Positions 1-7,407 of a stretch of 24,678 nucleotides of DNA are shown piece after piece. The translations under genes and the position numbers were made by a program. Source of the stretch: JACRIM01 sp038042195 (GTDB lineage: Bacteria > Planctomycetota > Phycisphaerae > UBA1845 > UTPLA1); contig JBBTET010000005.1 of NCBI GenBank assembly GCA_038042195.1, positions 1 to 24,678 on the forward strand, in the 5' to 3' direction. The notes beneath the pieces are model-generated. The model searched no databases. It was not told where the DNA came from and worked only from the letters and a program-made list of their open reading frames with translations. The stretch's first letter is position 1, and each line of letters begins with the position of its first letter.

Positions 1-579
1 CCCCTTTATACGGGGTGGGGGGGGGGGGGGTCTTCTGGCCGACCGGTCTGCGTCTCCTTGCAACCGTCCGACGCGGTCGCGGCCTATCACCTGACAGTCC
101 TGATGGCGAATCACGACGGCCTTTGCTACATGCGAACCCATCGCCCCGACATCGGCCTGCTCTACAAACCCGAAACGAAGTTCGTCATCGGCGGCTCGCA
201 TGTGCTCATGGAGGGGACGGCCCTGACGATTGTGTCCACGGGGTACATGGTGCATGAGTGTCGCAAGACGGCGGAGATGCTGGCCAAGGACGGCGTGACC
301 TGCACGCTCATCGACGCCTACAGCCTGCCGCTGGACACGAAGCCGATCTTCACGGCTGCGGCGAAGACAGGGAATCGCATCCTCGTCGTCGAAGACAACT
401 ACCTCGGCGGCCTCGCAGGCGCGATTGCCGAAGACGCAGCCGAGGCAGGCGGCATCCGCGTCGCCGCAATGACGGTCCGCACCATGCCCAAGAGCGCGAA
501 GTCGACGGAGGAGATTCTGGCGTATGTTGGGCTGTCGTCGAAGGATATTGCAGGGCGGGTGAAGGCACTGGTTGGATGA
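1..579 (+). CDS. Transketolase, C-terminal part (5' end missing)
   Basis: The reading frame is open from base 1 to a TGA at 577-579, so the gene begins upstream of the window. The visible 170 or so residues match the end of the pyrimidine-binding domain (QPSDAVAAYHLT, CYMRTHRP) and then the transketolase C-terminal domain (DLT-like ALTIVSTGYMVHEC, IDAYSLPLDT, ILVVEDNYLGGL). Transketolases move two-carbon units between sugar phosphates in the pentose phosphate pathway using thiamine diphosphate. From this fragment I cannot tell whether it is a full-length enzyme or the C-terminal half of a split transketolase. The TTG at 58 is not a plausible real start, because the domain is already under way and the upstream residues GRPVCVSLQPSDAV read as protein. 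The frame runs through a 14-G run, so the first 10 residues or so may be wrong. Confidence 0.88.
   Translation, partial: PLYTGWGGGGSSGRPVCVSLQPSDAVAAYHLTVLMANHDGLCYMRTHRPDIGLLYKPETKFVIGGSHVLMEGTALTIVSTGYMVHECRKTAEMLAKDGVTCTLIDAYSLPLDTKPIFTAAAKTGNRILVVEDNYLGGLAGAIAEDAAEAGGIRVAAMTVRTMPKSAKSTEEILAYVGLSSKDIAGRVKALVG
17..30. repeat. 14-base poly-G run at the window edge
   Basis: Bases 17-30 are fourteen consecutive G, preceded by GGGG and a single T. The run lies inside the transketolase reading frame, where it would encode a glycine string that is not expected at this point of the protein. It may be a sequencing or contig-end artefact or a genuine homopolymer. The sequence alone cannot decide. 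Confidence 0.9.
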
Positions 580-702
580 GCTTAGTTAACCGACCGCGCT
601 GTCAGTTGCAGATACAATTGGCTTCTGACAACAACCCAACTGTAGGTGCTGCGGTCAAAGCGAACGCTCCTTGAATCACCAAACCGGTTTCGGAATCCTG
701 TA

Positions 703-1152
703 ATGCCGATGCCCTACTTAGAGAGCTTCGATGCGGAGTGGAGGAATCACAAACTCTTCCGAGAAGTGTTAATTGCTGACATCGAAGAACTTGGTGAATT
801 GTTACATCGAGCACGGCCGCCGCAAATGGCAGCGACGACCATTGATTCGTTTGAGAGCACTGATGCCGACATATTATTGACTGCGATCCTTCCCCTTGTC
901 GGAGCTGATGCTCAATCCCATCGATACACAAGGATCATCTTCGTGTCTAAGTGGCGAGAAAACGCGTTTGCCGGATTGACTCAATACCTCGTTACCAAGC
1001 ATCACCTGCTGCTCGAAGAGCGCCGTGTTTACTACGCATTCTGGAGGGATGATGGTGATCCAATCGCATCGCTTTATCGCACCATAGGAAGCGCGCAACC
1101 TGTGTTCCCGACGACAAATGGGAATTGGTATTCGCCGGTACAACCTTGGTAA
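703..1152 (+). CDS. Hypothetical protein, 149 aa
   Basis: I do not recognise a family. The ATG at 703 is the chosen start because a weak GGAA (692-695) lies seven bases upstream. A GTG at 646 would add 19 residues with no better signal. The product is soluble and mixed in charge, with no signal peptide or membrane segment. It is rich in aromatic residues toward the C-terminus (RRVYYAFWRDDGD). The DNA is visibly more AT-rich than the flanking transketolase and propeller genes, which could mean recent acquisition or weak selection. It ends 86 bases before the convergent propeller gene. The even amino-acid composition supports a real gene, but with limited certainty. Confidence 0.55.
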   Translation: MPMPYLESFDAEWRNHKLFREVLIADIEELGELLHRARPPQMAATTIDSFESTDADILLTAILPLVGADAQSHRYTRIIFVSKWRENAFAGLTQYLVTKHHLLLEERRVYYAFWRDDGDPIASLYRTIGSAQPVFPTTNGNWYSPVQPW

Positions 1153-1238
1153 TACTTCAAGATTCAGGAAGCGGTGCAGCAACATGGATGAGAGTAGGGT
1201 CCACGGTTCTCCCAAAATGCGATTATCCCAGGCTATTC

Positions 1239-2603
1239 TCACGGCACGAGCAACTCCGTAAACACCGCCGCGTCGCGGCCGTCGGTGAGGGTGTCGCCGT
1301 TCACGTCGGCGAGGTTTACGTTGCAGCCGGGGTATTGAATGGCATATTCCGGCGGGTCGAGCAGGGCCAGGACGAATGGGGCGACGTCATCGAGATCGAC
1401 CGTGAAGCTGCAATTCAGATCGCCGGGGACGTTGGGCCGCCAGGTGGCCAGCGAGCGCGGGGCGATGCCGCCGGTGCTGGTGAGCAGGCCGTTCTGGGTG
1501 AGGGTGCCGCCGGCGCCGATGGTGAATGAATAGACGCCGGTCGGGCCGTTGAAGTTGTCCACGATGAAGAGCAGGTTGTCGATGGTGCGAATGTCCTGGC
1601 CTTCGCCGGTGGTGCCCACGTCGAAGAAATTGCCGGTGGCCGTGGGGACGCCCGTGCCTCCGTCGATGCCGAAGGTATGCACCTGCCCCGAGGAGCTGTG
1701 GCCGACGATGAGATTTGTATTGTCGTCGCCTACCCAGACATTCGCTGTGGAAGTCGTCGGTGAAGTGAACGGTGTGCCGGCCATGCCGGTGAGCGCGCCA
1801 GCGCCGTCGATGGTCATGCCGATGATCTTGTTTCCGCCGCCGCTTATTCCGCAGACGCTGTATAGGAATAGTCCGTTGGGGCTGACGGCAAGTTCGAGCG
1901 GGAAGAGCGCGCCGGTCGGTTCGGTGTCCAGAAGTACGAGGCTCCCTCCGACGCCAATGGTGTAAGCATAAATCTGATCGTTCACGGAGTCGTTCGCATA
2001 GAGGACCGGCAGCTTGGGATGCCTAGCCAGATAGCCCAGTCCGCCGGATCCGGTCGGCATGGCCCCGGTGGGCGTGATCGACGGTCCGGCCGGGTTGAAC
2101 AGATAGACACGAATATTGTTCGGGCTGCCGGCAGCGGAAGCAACAGCGAGGTAGTCGTTGTCGAGCCATACACAATCGAGCGGAGCATCCTGTGCAAAGG
2201 GCATCGTGTATTGAAGGACCGTCGACACGGCGGCGTTGGCCGCGACTTGCAAAATGGTGATGCCGTCCAAGTCCCCGGCGGGGTGTACGGTCGCGAGATA
2301 GCGTCCGTTGGGGCTGAGCGAGATTTCATACGCGTTGCACCCGGCGCATGGATCGCTGATGGATGCACGGCTGCCGGTTACGATGCGGTTGACGAAGGCG
2401 AGCGTGCCATCTGGATTCACGGAAAACGCGGAGATACTGCCTTCGAGGTTGCCGTTGTTGGAGACGAAGACGGCGCGAGACGACGATTGCGCGAAGGCCG
2501 AAGCCGTCGCAAAGACCGTGATTGAGAATGAAACCAGACAGCGCGTGCCAAAGGAGTTGACGGCACTATTTCGAAACGACGCCATGGCATTTCCTCTTTC
2601 CAT
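1239..2603 (-). CDS. Secreted beta-propeller protein with dockerin-like C-terminal tail
   Basis: The 454-residue product has an N-terminal signal peptide (hydrophobic stretch ending ASAFA, cleavage before QSS at about residue 39). It then has repeated beta-blade segments of the YVTN/lactonase type: VFVSNNGNLEGSISAFSVNPDG, LSPNGRYLATVHPAG, LAVSPNGLFLYSVCG. The last 60 residues hold two EF-hand-like repeats (DLNCSFTVDLDD and DVNGDTLTDGRD), the arrangement seen at the end of many secreted planctomycete proteins and resembling type I dockerins. A strong GGAGG lies seven bases before the ATG at 2603. An internal ATG at 2585 also has an AGAGGA, so the start could be six codons later. The function is probably extracellular binding or display. 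Enzymatic lactonase activity is not supported by visible catalytic residues. Confidence 0.82.
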   Translation of the reverse strand: MERGNAMASFRNSAVNSFGTRCLVSFSITVFATASAFAQSSSRAVFVSNNGNLEGSISAFSVNPDGTLAFVNRIVTGSRASISDPCAGCNAYEISLSPNGRYLATVHPAGDLDGITILQVAANAAVSTVLQYTMPFAQDAPLDCVWLDNDYLAVASAAGSPNNIRVYLFNPAGPSITPTGAMPTGSGGLGYLARHPKLPVLYANDSVNDQIYAYTIGVGGSLVLLDTEPTGALFPLELAVSPNGLFLYSVCGISGGGNKIIGMTIDGAGALTGMAGTPFTSPTTSTANVWVGDDNTNLIVGHSSSGQVHTFGIDGGTGVPTATGNFFDVGTTGEGQDIRTIDNLLFIVDNFNGPTGVYSFTIGAGGTLTQNGLLTSTGGIAPRSLATWRPNVPGDLNCSFTVDLDDVAPFVLALLDPPEYAIQYPGCNVNLADVNGDTLTDGRDAAVFTELLVP

Positions 2604-2855
2604 AGGTTCCCCTCCCTCACTTCAAGGTGCCCCAGCGAGCATCCACGAATGCCCATGGTACCATACCGGCTTCCCAATTCTCGAATGGACGATTGCCGTT
2701 TGGATAACCCAAGAAATCCTACAGCGGCGCGGACTATTATCGTTGGACTTTGATTTAACCTATTGCGTGACATAGTGTAAGGTAGTGGGTGGTGCGTTCG
2801 AGGCGCGACGTTCCCGTAAAACGACCCAGCACCGTTAGGAACCGCATCTACACAA

Positions 2856-4109
2856 ATGGCCACTGAACCCATTGGACAAAAAACCGGGACCGGGATGGAC
2901 AGCCAGATCGGCAAGGCGGTCGTCGATGCGCGCCTGGCGACGGCGGCCGAGGTGGCGGCGTGCGTGACCAAACAGAAGCAGCTCAAGGAGGCCGGCAGGG
3001 AACTGACGTTGTCGGATGTTCTCGTTAAGGCCGGAGTGATTACCACGTCACAGCTCAAGCGACTGGCGAATCCGGCGGACGATTCCATGTCGTCTGCCCT
3101 TCAACAGATTCCAGGCTATCAGATCATGCAGAAGATCGGTGCCGGGGCCATGGCCAGCGTCTATAAGGCCAAGCAGTTGTCGCTGGACCGGTTCGTAGCG
3201 ATCAAGATTCTGCCAAAACGACTGAGCGAAGACCCCGAGTTCGTGAAGCGGTTCATCAAGGAGGGCCGGGCTGCGGCGAAGCTAAACCACAACAACATCG
3301 TGGGGGCCTTGGATGTCGGCGAGTATGCCGGGTTTCACTATTTTGTGATGGAGTACATCGACGGCAAGACGGTCTATGACGAGATGGCGGTCAAGAAGGT
3401 CTACGGCGAAGCTGAGGCACTCAAGGTCATCACACAGGTGGCTCGCGCGTTGGAACATTCGCACGAGAAAGGGTTTATCCACCGGGACGTGAAGCCCAAG
3501 AACATCATGATCACCAAAGACGGCACGGCCAAGCTCGCGGACATGGGCTTAGCACGGGAGGCTGGCGACGCCGTCGCTGCGGCCGCAGAGAAGGGCCGGG
3601 CCTATGGAACGCCGTACTACATCTCGCCGGAGCAGATACGCGGGATTGAGGATGTGGACTTTCGCGCCGACATCTACTCGCTCGGGGCCACTCTGTATCA
3701 CATGATCACGGGGCGCGTGCCATTCGACGGCACCTCGCCCACGGCCATCATGCAGAAGCATCTCAAGGATGCGATCGTACCGCCGGACCATCTGAACCCC
3801 AACATTTCCACGGGATTGGCGGAGGTCGTGGAACGAGCCATGGCCAAGGATCGCAATGTCAGATACCACACGACCACGGATTTGTTGGTAGATCTGGAGC
3901 GTGTCTCGCGTGGCGAGGCCCCATTGCAGGCTCGCACGTCGATGGATGACAAGCTGTTGGAGACGTTGAGCGATGGAGAAGATGCGGGGCCGGCCTATTC
4001 CAAGAACGATGGAGCCGGCGGTGGATCCGTTTCGCCACTCTTGATCGGCGGACTGATTGTCGAGTCCATTGTGATTCTGGTGCTGGTAATTGTACTGATC
4101 CTCAAATGA
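2856..4109 (+). CDS. Membrane-anchored Ser/Thr protein kinase (Hanks type)
   Basis: The 417-residue protein has three parts. Residues 14-75 form a helical region (GKAVVDARLATAAEVAACV, then a second half ending VKAGVITTSQLKRL) resembling the N-terminal domain of GspE-type ATPases. A complete kinase domain spans about residues 88-355. A single C-terminal transmembrane helix (IGGLIVESIVILVLVIVLILK) suggests a cytoplasmic kinase tethered to the membrane. Kinase motifs are the glycine loop GAGAMASV near 95, VAIK lysine near 117, HRDVKPKN near 209-216 with Asp 211, and GTPYYISPEQ. The metal-binding motif is DMG at about 229 instead of DFG. No extracellular sensor follows the membrane helix, so any signal is probably sensed inside or through the N-terminal domain. 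No good ribosome binding site precedes 2856. An ATG at 2895 is an alternative start. A FliA-family sigma gene follows 299 bases downstream. Confidence 0.93.
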   Translation: MATEPIGQKTGTGMDSQIGKAVVDARLATAAEVAACVTKQKQLKEAGRELTLSDVLVKAGVITTSQLKRLANPADDSMSSALQQIPGYQIMQKIGAGAMASVYKAKQLSLDRFVAIKILPKRLSEDPEFVKRFIKEGRAAAKLNHNNIVGALDVGEYAGFHYFVMEYIDGKTVYDEMAVKKVYGEAEALKVITQVARALEHSHEKGFIHRDVKPKNIMITKDGTAKLADMGLAREAGDAVAAAAEKGRAYGTPYYISPEQIRGIEDVDFRADIYSLGATLYHMITGRVPFDGTSPTAIMQKHLKDAIVPPDHLNPNISTGLAEVVERAMAKDRNVRYHTTTDLLVDLERVSRGEAPLQARTSMDDKLLETLSDGEDAGPAYSKNDGAGGGSVSPLLIGGLIVESIVILVLVIVLILK

Positions 4110-4131
4110 GGGACGATCTGTAGTGGTCGTG

Positions 4132-4156
4132 ATTCTCGCGCTTCGACGCGCAGAAT
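4132..4156 (+). terminator. Possible weak terminator after the kinase gene
   Basis: The segment can fold as ATTCT/AGAAT closing a GCGC/GCGC stem with one bulged C and a six-base loop. It is followed only by a short T run (4155-4158). It lies 23 bases after the kinase stop. The U-tract is poor, so intrinsic termination is uncertain. The rest of the 4110-4408 spacer shows no gene. Confidence 0.3.
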
Positions 4157-4408
4157 TTGCAAGAACCATTGCCTCTGAAATTATTTGAAATCACAGGAAG
4201 ATTTTGCTTGCCGAGTCGCTGTTCGTCCGGTAGTGTTCCTCAGCCGCACATAGCATCCATGGAGGTATGCAGTTCAGATCGCACTCGGCAGGGACGCCGA
4301 ACTCGAAGCTACCCACATCTCACATCAGGTTGGTCGACCATGGATGAACCCTGGACTCGGCCTTGATTTACATGGCTTGGTTCCGGCGAAAACAACGGAG
4401 TGTTTCGC

Positions 4409-5182
4409 ATGAAATCGGCTCGACAAGAAGTGGACTCGTTATGGAAGAAGTATCTGACCGGCAAGCCCATCAAGCTTCGCAATCTGCTGGTCGAACACTA
4501 TCGCCCCCTCGTTCACATGATGGCGGCGAGACTGGCTCAAAAGCTGCCGGCCCAGATCAGCTACGATGAAATCTGCTCGGCAGGCTACGACGGCCTGTTG
4601 GAGGCGGTGCAGGCCTATGACCCCTGCCACAAGGCCAAGTTCGAGACCTTCTGCCAGCAGCGCATTCATGGTGCCGTGATGGATTGGTTGCGCTCGCTCG
4701 ACGGCCAGTCGCGGACGGTTCGCAGCTTCGAGAAGCAGCGGATGCTCAGCAAGGAGGCCCTCGATTCAGCGCTGGGCCGGCCACCTACCGAGGCTGAGAT
4801 CGCCCAGAAGATGGGCCTTCACGGGGATCGTTTCTCGGAAATGTCCCGGCTCTCTCGGCTGGGCCATGAAGTTCACCTCTCGGCCGTGCAAAACGACGAC
4901 AACAATCATCGCGGCTCGCCAGGCGGTTGGGACGTCAGCGACAGCAGCGCGGTCGACCCTTCACAACGAATCTCGCGCCAGATGTTGACCGACTACATCG
5001 CCCGTGGGTTGAACAAGGAAGAGCGTCTGGCCCTGATCCTGTACTACGTCGAGGGTCTGACGATGGCCGAGATCGGCCTTGTTTTGGACCTGTCGGAATC
5101 ACGGGTCAGTCAGATCCACAAGGATGTGATCAACCGGCTGCGCCGACGATTCAAGGATGAAGTGGCTGAGATGGTGGCGTAG
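4409..5182 (+). CDS. RNA polymerase sigma factor, FliA/WhiG family (second copy)
   Basis: The 257-residue product has sigma70 region 2 (NLLVEHYRPLVHMMA through FETFCQQRIHGAVMDWLRSLD), region 3 (LGRPPTEAEIAQKMGL) and region 4 (LALILYYVEGLTMAEIGLVL then DLSESRVSQIHKDVINRLRR). It lacks region 1, as is usual for the FliA/WhiG group. The ATG at 4409 is preferred because GGAG at 4397-4400 sits eight bases upstream. A GTG at 4400 overlaps that site. A paralogue at 19669-20457 shares the region 4 helix-turn-helix almost exactly (TMxEIGLxLDLSESRVSQ) but differs strongly in region 2, so the two may prefer different promoters. This copy sits beside a Ser/Thr kinase instead of flagellar genes, which suggests a developmental or stress regulon. 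That role is inference. No anti-sigma gene is adjacent. Confidence 0.92.
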   Translation: MKSARQEVDSLWKKYLTGKPIKLRNLLVEHYRPLVHMMAARLAQKLPAQISYDEICSAGYDGLLEAVQAYDPCHKAKFETFCQQRIHGAVMDWLRSLDGQSRTVRSFEKQRMLSKEALDSALGRPPTEAEIAQKMGLHGDRFSEMSRLSRLGHEVHLSAVQNDDNNHRGSPGGWDVSDSSAVDPSQRISRQMLTDYIARGLNKEERLALILYYVEGLTMAEIGLVLDLSESRVSQIHKDVINRLRRRFKDEVAEMVA

Positions 5183-5740
5183 TGAAGCAGGCCGAGTGCG
5201 TCGAGCGCGCGATCACCGAGTCAGTTCAGCAGAACTCCAATAACTATTAGGTCTTACTGCGCTGACTCTCTTGTAGTCGGGGAAGACAGTACGGCATTGT
5301 GGTTGGAGAGCAGGCGGACCCTAACTGATGAATGTGGTGATGTTCAGACTATCTTAAAATCTGCGCGGTTGTTCACGATGGTGAAGCTCCTAACAAGATA
5401 GGCAATTGAGCCGGTGTGTAGCAGCGGGACTGGGCAGGTCAGGGGCTTTCGTGGTCGCGTGACGCCCGAAACATCGTCGTGTGGATAGACACTGGAAGAC
5501 CTTGGACAAAGGATTTCATCGTAACATCCCTTTTTTTGATGATGCCGCGCAAGGGGCCATAACCAGCACCGATTCTGGATGTCGCATGGCATAGCGCACT
5601 CCCGTTATCGCTATAACTCTAGTAATGACAAAGCATTGCGACGCAGATATTACCCATAAAGCAAGGCGGAGTGTAGAAGAGAAGAGGGCGCTTCGTATGA
5701 AAAATAGGGAATAGTTTTTTTACTTTTCTTCGTGAACTGA
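5183..5740. other. Gene-free intergenic stretch
   Basis: I see no credible gene on either strand here. Possible frames have no ribosome binding site and no recognisable protein. One long-range inverted repeat just after the sigma gene pairs GAGTCAG (5218-5224) with CTGACTC (5262-5268), plus an inner CAG/CTG, leaving a loop of 27 bases. It could be a weak transcript end, but no U-tract follows. The last 100 bases (5690-5740) become AT-rich with a T7 run, which fits the region upstream of a promoter. Confidence 0.6.
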
Positions 5741-5770
5741 TTGACATGGGGGGGGCAAATCGGGTGTAAT
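5741..5770 (+). promoter_or_regulatory. Sigma70-type promoter with G8 tract in the spacer
   Basis: A perfect -35 hexamer TTGACA (5741-5746) is followed by an 18-base spacer and a -10 hexamer TGTAAT (5765-5770, five of six consensus bases). The AT-rich upstream segment with T runs resembles an UP element. Eight consecutive G (5748-5755) lie in the spacer. Transcription would start near 5777 and give a leader of about 155 bases before the PEP-CTERM gene at 5933. A change of one or two G would alter the -35/-10 distance. Confidence 0.72.
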
Positions 5771-5782
5771 AGAGTGAGTAGT

Positions 5783-5829
5783 AGAGGGCGAGCCATGCCC
5801 TCTCGGCTGGCCTGTATGTTCAGGCTGGC
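5783..5829 (+). promoter_or_regulatory. Tandem hairpins in the 5' leader of the PEP-CTERM gene
   Basis: Two stems lie directly after the predicted transcription start. The first pairs AGAGGGC (5783-5789) with GCCCTCT (5797-5803), a perfect seven-base stem with a seven-base loop. The second pairs 5806-5814 with 5821-5829, nine pairs including two G-U wobbles, with loop TATGTT. Only two bases separate them. They end about 100 bases before the start codon, so they would act on transcript stability or on a protein or RNA ligand, not directly on ribosome access. No U-tract follows. Confidence 0.55.
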
Positions 5830-5932
5830 AGAGTGAGGAAAGAAGTACAAATAACGTATTTCATTGTCTGGTGTGTGTGATCTGGCCTCTTTGTGGGGCA
5901 TCACGCTTCACCGTAATATGGAGGATGAGAAA

Positions 5933-6805
5933 ATGATGCGAGTAGTAGGAAAAGTAGGCATGATGGCTGCGGCCATGGCGGTGTTTGCCGCTTCGTCAGC
6001 ATTCGCGGTCAACCCGCGGCTTGGCACGCCCAATGCGTCGGCGATCGCCAGCCCGGATGAGGTTGGACCACGAACGTTTAATGGAACCGGCTTTGAGCAG
6101 GCTGAAGGCTACAATGTCGGCTTGATCAGCAACGTCAATGGCTGGCGCTGCTTCGGCGCAGCCAACCTGACGCCCCCAGGCCCCCGATGCTCCAGTGGCG
6201 TCGTGGCCAAGGGCAACGGTTCGCCCCAGAGCCTGCTCCTTGACATGAACCCCAATTTCCCGAACGGCACCAATGTTGGTGCGTTCACCCCGAAGTTCAA
6301 GGACTTCCTGACCCCGACCTTCAACCTTGACATGCGAATCGACGATGTCGGTGGTGCTGACTATACGGTCACCCCGCAGACACCGGCACAAGGTTTCTCG
6401 ACCTCGCGCATCATCTTTTCATACACGGGCTATGTTTATGCCCTTGATGACTTAGATGGCCCCGGTCCTGGCACGGGTCTCGGATTCGTGGCAATCGCCA
6501 TCGCACCCCTCGACACATGGTTCACCTTCCAGTTCGACTATGACTACGCGAATCGAAGCGTCGTCTATTCTTGGGGACCGGACAAGCTGAACCTCACGCC
6601 CATCTACACCGGCTACCTCTACGGCGGTACGCAGGTCGAGGAAATTGTCCTCTTCAGCGACAACTTCCAGAATGGTGGCAGCGGCTCAATTTCTGGTGGC
6701 CCCGTTGGCACCTACATTGACAACGTGATCGCCAAGCCCGAGCCGGGTACCCTCGCTATGCTGGGTATCGGCGCTCTGCTGGCCCTCCGACGCCGAAGCC
6801 GCTAA
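5933..6805 (+). CDS. PEP-CTERM sorting-domain protein (secreted)
   Basis: The ATG at 5933 has a strong GGAGGA (5920-5925) upstream and opens directly into a signal peptide: MMRVVGKVG, a hydrophobic stretch, then SSAFA before VNPRLG. The mature part of about 230 residues is rich in Gly, Asn, Asp and aromatic residues with beta-strand character, and holds two cysteines (WRCFG and PRCSS). The C-terminus is a typical PEP-CTERM tail: PEPGT, a hydrophobic helix, then RRRSR. Such tails are recognised and cleaved by exosortases during export, often together with exopolysaccharide. No exosortase gene is in the window. The mature domain resembles the choice-of-anchor type of PEP-CTERM proteins, but I cannot assign a function. 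The gene is a single transcription unit with its own promoter and terminator. Confidence 0.9.
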   Translation: MMRVVGKVGMMAAAMAVFAASSAFAVNPRLGTPNASAIASPDEVGPRTFNGTGFEQAEGYNVGLISNVNGWRCFGAANLTPPGPRCSSGVVAKGNGSPQSLLLDMNPNFPNGTNVGAFTPKFKDFLTPTFNLDMRIDDVGGADYTVTPQTPAQGFSTSRIIFSYTGYVYALDDLDGPGPGTGLGFVAIAIAPLDTWFTFQFDYDYANRSVVYSWGPDKLNLTPIYTGYLYGGTQVEEIVLFSDNFQNGGSGSISGGPVGTYIDNVIAKPEPGTLAMLGIGALLALRRRSR

Positions 6806-6861
6806 GGCATTGGCACGATTCGCCGCTCCAAGTGGCGAAGCAAACTCGAAAGAGTCAAAAC

Positions 6862-6900
6862 AACCCCGCTTGGCGTAACAGCCAAGCGGGGTTTCTTTTT
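6862..6900 (+). terminator. Strong rho-independent terminator
   Basis: A perfect 11-pair stem joins CCCCGCTTGGC (6864-6874) to GCCAAGCGGGG (6881-6891) across a six-base loop. It is extended by AA/TT pairs at the base and followed by TTTCTTTTTT. It lies 57 bases after the PEP-CTERM stop codon and is the clearest terminator in the window. Confidence 0.95.
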
Positions 6901-7020
6901 TGTACCAGCATTCTTGGCATCTCGGTGGGAGTGCAGATTCCTCTATCCAGCTTGATAGAGTCAAAGGCACTGCGACTCGAAAGGACGACGAATCCTGTTG
7001 AAATAACGCAAGAGCCATCG

Positions 7021-7407
7021 ATGAGACAGAGGATTCGCTATCATGAGATCATGCCCGGGCTCTTCGATGGAACACCACTGGAACGCCCGGTCACTTGCGA
7101 TCAGTGCGGCAAGGCTCTGGACATTTGCAATTGTCCACGGGATGTGGAAGGGCGAGTCTTGCTCCCGAAGCATCAACCTGTTCGCATCAGCCGCGAGCGC
7201 AGAGGCGGGGGCAAAGTCGTCACGATCATCAGCGGCTTCGACCCCCGCGTTACTGACCTGGCGGCCATACTAAAGGAATTCAAAACAAGGTTCGGCACGG
7301 GCGGCACCATCAGCGATGGGCGCCTCGAATTGCAAGGCGACCACCGGGACACGCTGGTCGAGATTCTGCGACAGCGTGGTTATCCGGCCAAGGCCTCGGG
7401 GCGTTGA
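7021..7407 (+). CDS. yciH: SUI1-family translation factor (YciH-like)
   Basis: The C-terminal 70 residues carry the SUI1/eIF1 fold signature: KVVTIISGFDP, LAAILKEFKTRFGTGGTISDG and LELQGDHRDTLVEILRQRGY. This closely matches bacterial YciH in pattern and length. SUI1 proteins bind the small ribosomal subunit near the P site and monitor start-codon and tRNA pairing. The bacterial role is less defined. The N-terminus adds CxxC and CxC (CDQCGKALDICNC), a probable zinc-binding knuckle. The start at 7021 gives 128 residues. An ATG at 7051 is possible, and neither has a strong ribosome binding site. The gene overlaps the convergent rsmH gene by 28 bases. Confidence 0.88.
   Translation: MRQRIRYHEIMPGLFDGTPLERPVTCDQCGKALDICNCPRDVEGRVLLPKHQPVRISRERRGGGKVVTIISGFDPRVTDLAAILKEFKTRFGTGGTISDGRLELQGDHRDTLVEILRQRGYPAKASGR

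Noticed and set aside
2655..2664. ATGGTACCAT palindrome upstream of the propeller gene
   Set aside because: Ten bases of self-complementarity is expected by chance in a window this long and it has no clear promoter context.
4371..4390. GG-N10-GC pattern before the orphan sigma gene as a sigma54 promoter
   Set aside because: Only the GG and GC match; the TGGCAC and TTGC blocks are absent.
5344..5592. An 82-codon minus-strand frame in the long intergenic stretch
   Set aside because: No ribosome binding site and no recognisable protein features; the composition looks like random translation.
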